A stretch of DNA of 46,766 nt, from positions 1 through 46,766 of the forward strand of contig JADGCO010000025.1 of assembly GCA_015228935.1 (NCBI GenBank), read 5' to 3'. The stretch's first letter is position 1. The number at the start of each line of letters is the position of its first letter. Made by a program: the position numbers and the translations under genes. The notes under the pieces were generated by a model that was not told where the DNA came from, made no database searches, and saw nothing but the letters and a program-made list of their open reading frames with translations. This document shows, one piece after another, positions 45,750-46,766 of this stretch. The DNA is from Magnetococcales bacterium. GTDB taxonomy: Bacteria; Pseudomonadota; Magnetococcia; Magnetococcales; DC0425bin3.

Positions 45750-46766
45750 GTGGCGAAGCTTTCCGAAGTGACCATTGACTGGGACGAGTCGCAGCCAACT
45801 CCTGGAAAAACCAGGAGCAATCTCTATTTTTTCCCCAATCTGACCCGACGTGACGCCGCTTTGGCCGCACCGGACGGTGTGCCACCTCGCCAACCGTTGG
45901 CGCTTTTGGACAAGGACGTTGCCGCTCCCACGCTCGAAGAACGTGTGGCGGCCATCGTGGCCCGCCTGTGGCGAGAAAATCCCTCCGGGTTGCTGCAACC
46001 GATGGCAGGTGCCTGGCGGTCGCCGGCTGCCGGAAAAGTGACGGACACCTTTTCTCCGCCCGATGCTGCTGCCAAATGGGCCAAAAGAAAAAAACAGGTT
46101 TCCCACCCGGCGGTTCTCGCAGCCATGGCGGCATTCATGAAACAGGCCGTGCAATCCGTCCCGTTGCCCGACCCCTTGCCGGCCACCCGCACGAGGCAAC
46201 CCGTCCCGAATCTGCCCGAACCCATGGCCGCACCTGCAACCACGGTGGCCGTGCAATCCATCCCGATGGAACCATCCGGACCATTGGCCGAACCCATCGT
46301 GGCCACGGTTGCCATGCATCCCATCCCGGTGATGACATCCGGACCGGAAATGGCAACCTTGCTCGTCACGGCATCGGTGCATACGGTCCAGGCAGATGCA
46401 CCGGAGCCGACGATTGAACCATTCCCGACGCTGATCGTGCCGGACAGGATCCCCCTGGATGAACCAGGGCCGACAGGTGAACCATTTCCGACGCTGTTCA
46501 GTCCGGAAAGAATCCAGCCGAACCCGTCAGGGCCGGCGGTTGAATTTTTGCCGACACGGGTCATGCCGGAGAGGATCCCCCTGGATGGACCGGAACCGGT
46601 GGTCGCGTCCCAACCCGCCCACACCGTGCCAGACGTGGATCCCATCGTGCAGTCGGAACCGGTGGTCGCGTCCCAACCCACCCACACCGTGCCAGACGTG
46701 GATCCCATCGCGCAGTCGGAACCGGTGGTCGCGTCCCAACCCACCCACACCGTGCCAGACGTGGAT
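45750..46766 (+). CDS. Repeat-rich protein of unknown function after mamA, incomplete at the 3' end
   Basis: An open frame of at least 339 codons begins at GTG 45750, with AAGG (45740-45743) six bases upstream, 42 bases after the mamA stop, and has no stop before the window ends. I do not recognise a family. The first 135 residues are mixed and charged, with a helical segment (APTLEERVAAIVARLWREN) and later AKWAKRKKQVSHPAVLAAMAAF. After that the protein is Pro/Val/Thr-rich with a 21-residue period that becomes nearly exact at the end. It has no signal peptide and no membrane helix. In position it replaces what is usually mamQ after mamA, though mamQ may still follow downstream. In style it resembles the giant mamJ-position protein. 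Confidence 0.75.
   Translation, partial: MAKLSEVTIDWDESQPTPGKTRSNLYFFPNLTRRDAALAAPDGVPPRQPLALLDKDVAAPTLEERVAAIVARLWRENPSGLLQPMAGAWRSPAAGKVTDTFSPPDAAAKWAKRKKQVSHPAVLAAMAAFMKQAVQSVPLPDPLPATRTRQPVPNLPEPMAAPATTVAVQSIPMEPSGPLAEPIVATVAMHPIPVMTSGPEMATLLVTASVHTVQADAPEPTIEPFPTLIVPDRIPLDEPGPTGEPFPTLFSPERIQPNPSGPAVEFLPTRVMPERIPLDGPEPVVASQPAHTVPDVDPIVQSEPVVASQPTHTVPDVDPIAQSEPVVASQPTHTVPDVD
46410..46766 (+). repeat. 63-base coding tandem repeat (21-residue units) at the window end
   Basis: Units start at 46410, 46473, 46536, 46599, 46662 and 46725. The first three read like TIEPFPTLIVPDRIPLDEPGP; the last three are nearly identical copies of VVASQPTHTVPDVDPIAQSEP, the final one cut by the window end. Weaker 21-residue spacing can be traced back to about 46230. 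The array probably continues beyond the window. Confidence 0.93.

Noticed and set aside
44727-46382. A 551-codon - strand open frame opposite mamP, mamA and the last gene
   Set aside because: It is antisense to MamP and MamA, which have unmistakable family features; the frame is a by-product of base composition.

Overview
The window most likely comes from a magnetotactic bacterium of the Magnetococcales (Magnetococcus-like, 'Etaproteobacteria'). The right-hand 18 kb is a magnetosome gene cluster read on the + strand in the order mamH, mamI, mamE, a giant repeat protein in the mamJ position, mamK, a mamF/mmsF-type gene, mamL, a mamD-type gene, mamM, mamO, mamP, mamA, and a partial repeat-rich gene that runs off the end. 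This resembles the core mamAB operon of Magnetospirillum. It differs in having mamF- and mamD-like genes inserted between mamK and mamM, no mamN between mamM and mamO, and two large disordered proteins.

Left part (1-14.2 kb). The window opens inside a decayed type I secretion locus: an ABC ATPase fragment joined by deletion to an HlyD-type adaptor that has itself lost an internal segment. Then come a metallo-beta-lactamase-fold protein with two cyclic-nucleotide-binding domains and a PAS/GAF/HD-GYP protein (both -), tyrS and a flavin-reductase-like gene (both +), and a tight - strand signalling set: FIST sensor, PAS/PAS hybrid histidine kinase with receiver and Hpt, and a receiver-GGDEF diguanylate cyclase.

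Middle part (14.5-22.3 kb, +). A membrane HAMP-PAS-GGDEF protein precedes a monoheme cytochrome c, a decaheme DmsE/MtrA-type cytochrome, an MtrB/PioB-type outer-membrane barrel, and a nine-CxxCH protein fused to a cytochrome-b-like membrane domain. Together they look like a complete electron conduit from the quinone pool to the cell exterior. A methyl-accepting chemotaxis protein with a probable CZB-like zinc-binding tail follows on the - strand.

Boundary region (24.8-28.8 kb). Three small unknown genes and an HPP-family membrane protein lie before a frameshifted PD-(D/E)XK (Rpn/YhgA-type) transposase-like gene that directly abuts mamH. A doubly deleted relative of that element lies at 8.6-8.8 kb, so this family has been active and decaying in this genome.

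Magnetosome part (28.8 kb to end). The predicted division of labour, from known family roles, is: MamH and MamM for transport of iron or its ligands/cations; MamI and MamL for membrane invagination; MamE, MamO and MamP for proteolysis, scaffolding and heme-based iron redox; MamF- and MamD-like proteins for crystal size control; MamK, with perhaps the giant mamJ-position protein, for chain assembly; and MamA as the outer coat. The features most worth following up are the giant 1709-residue protein, the second repeat protein at the right edge, the four-repeat MamD-like protein with a duplicated tail, the single-heme MamE, and the nearby electron conduit. No rRNA, tRNA or CRISPR array was recognised.
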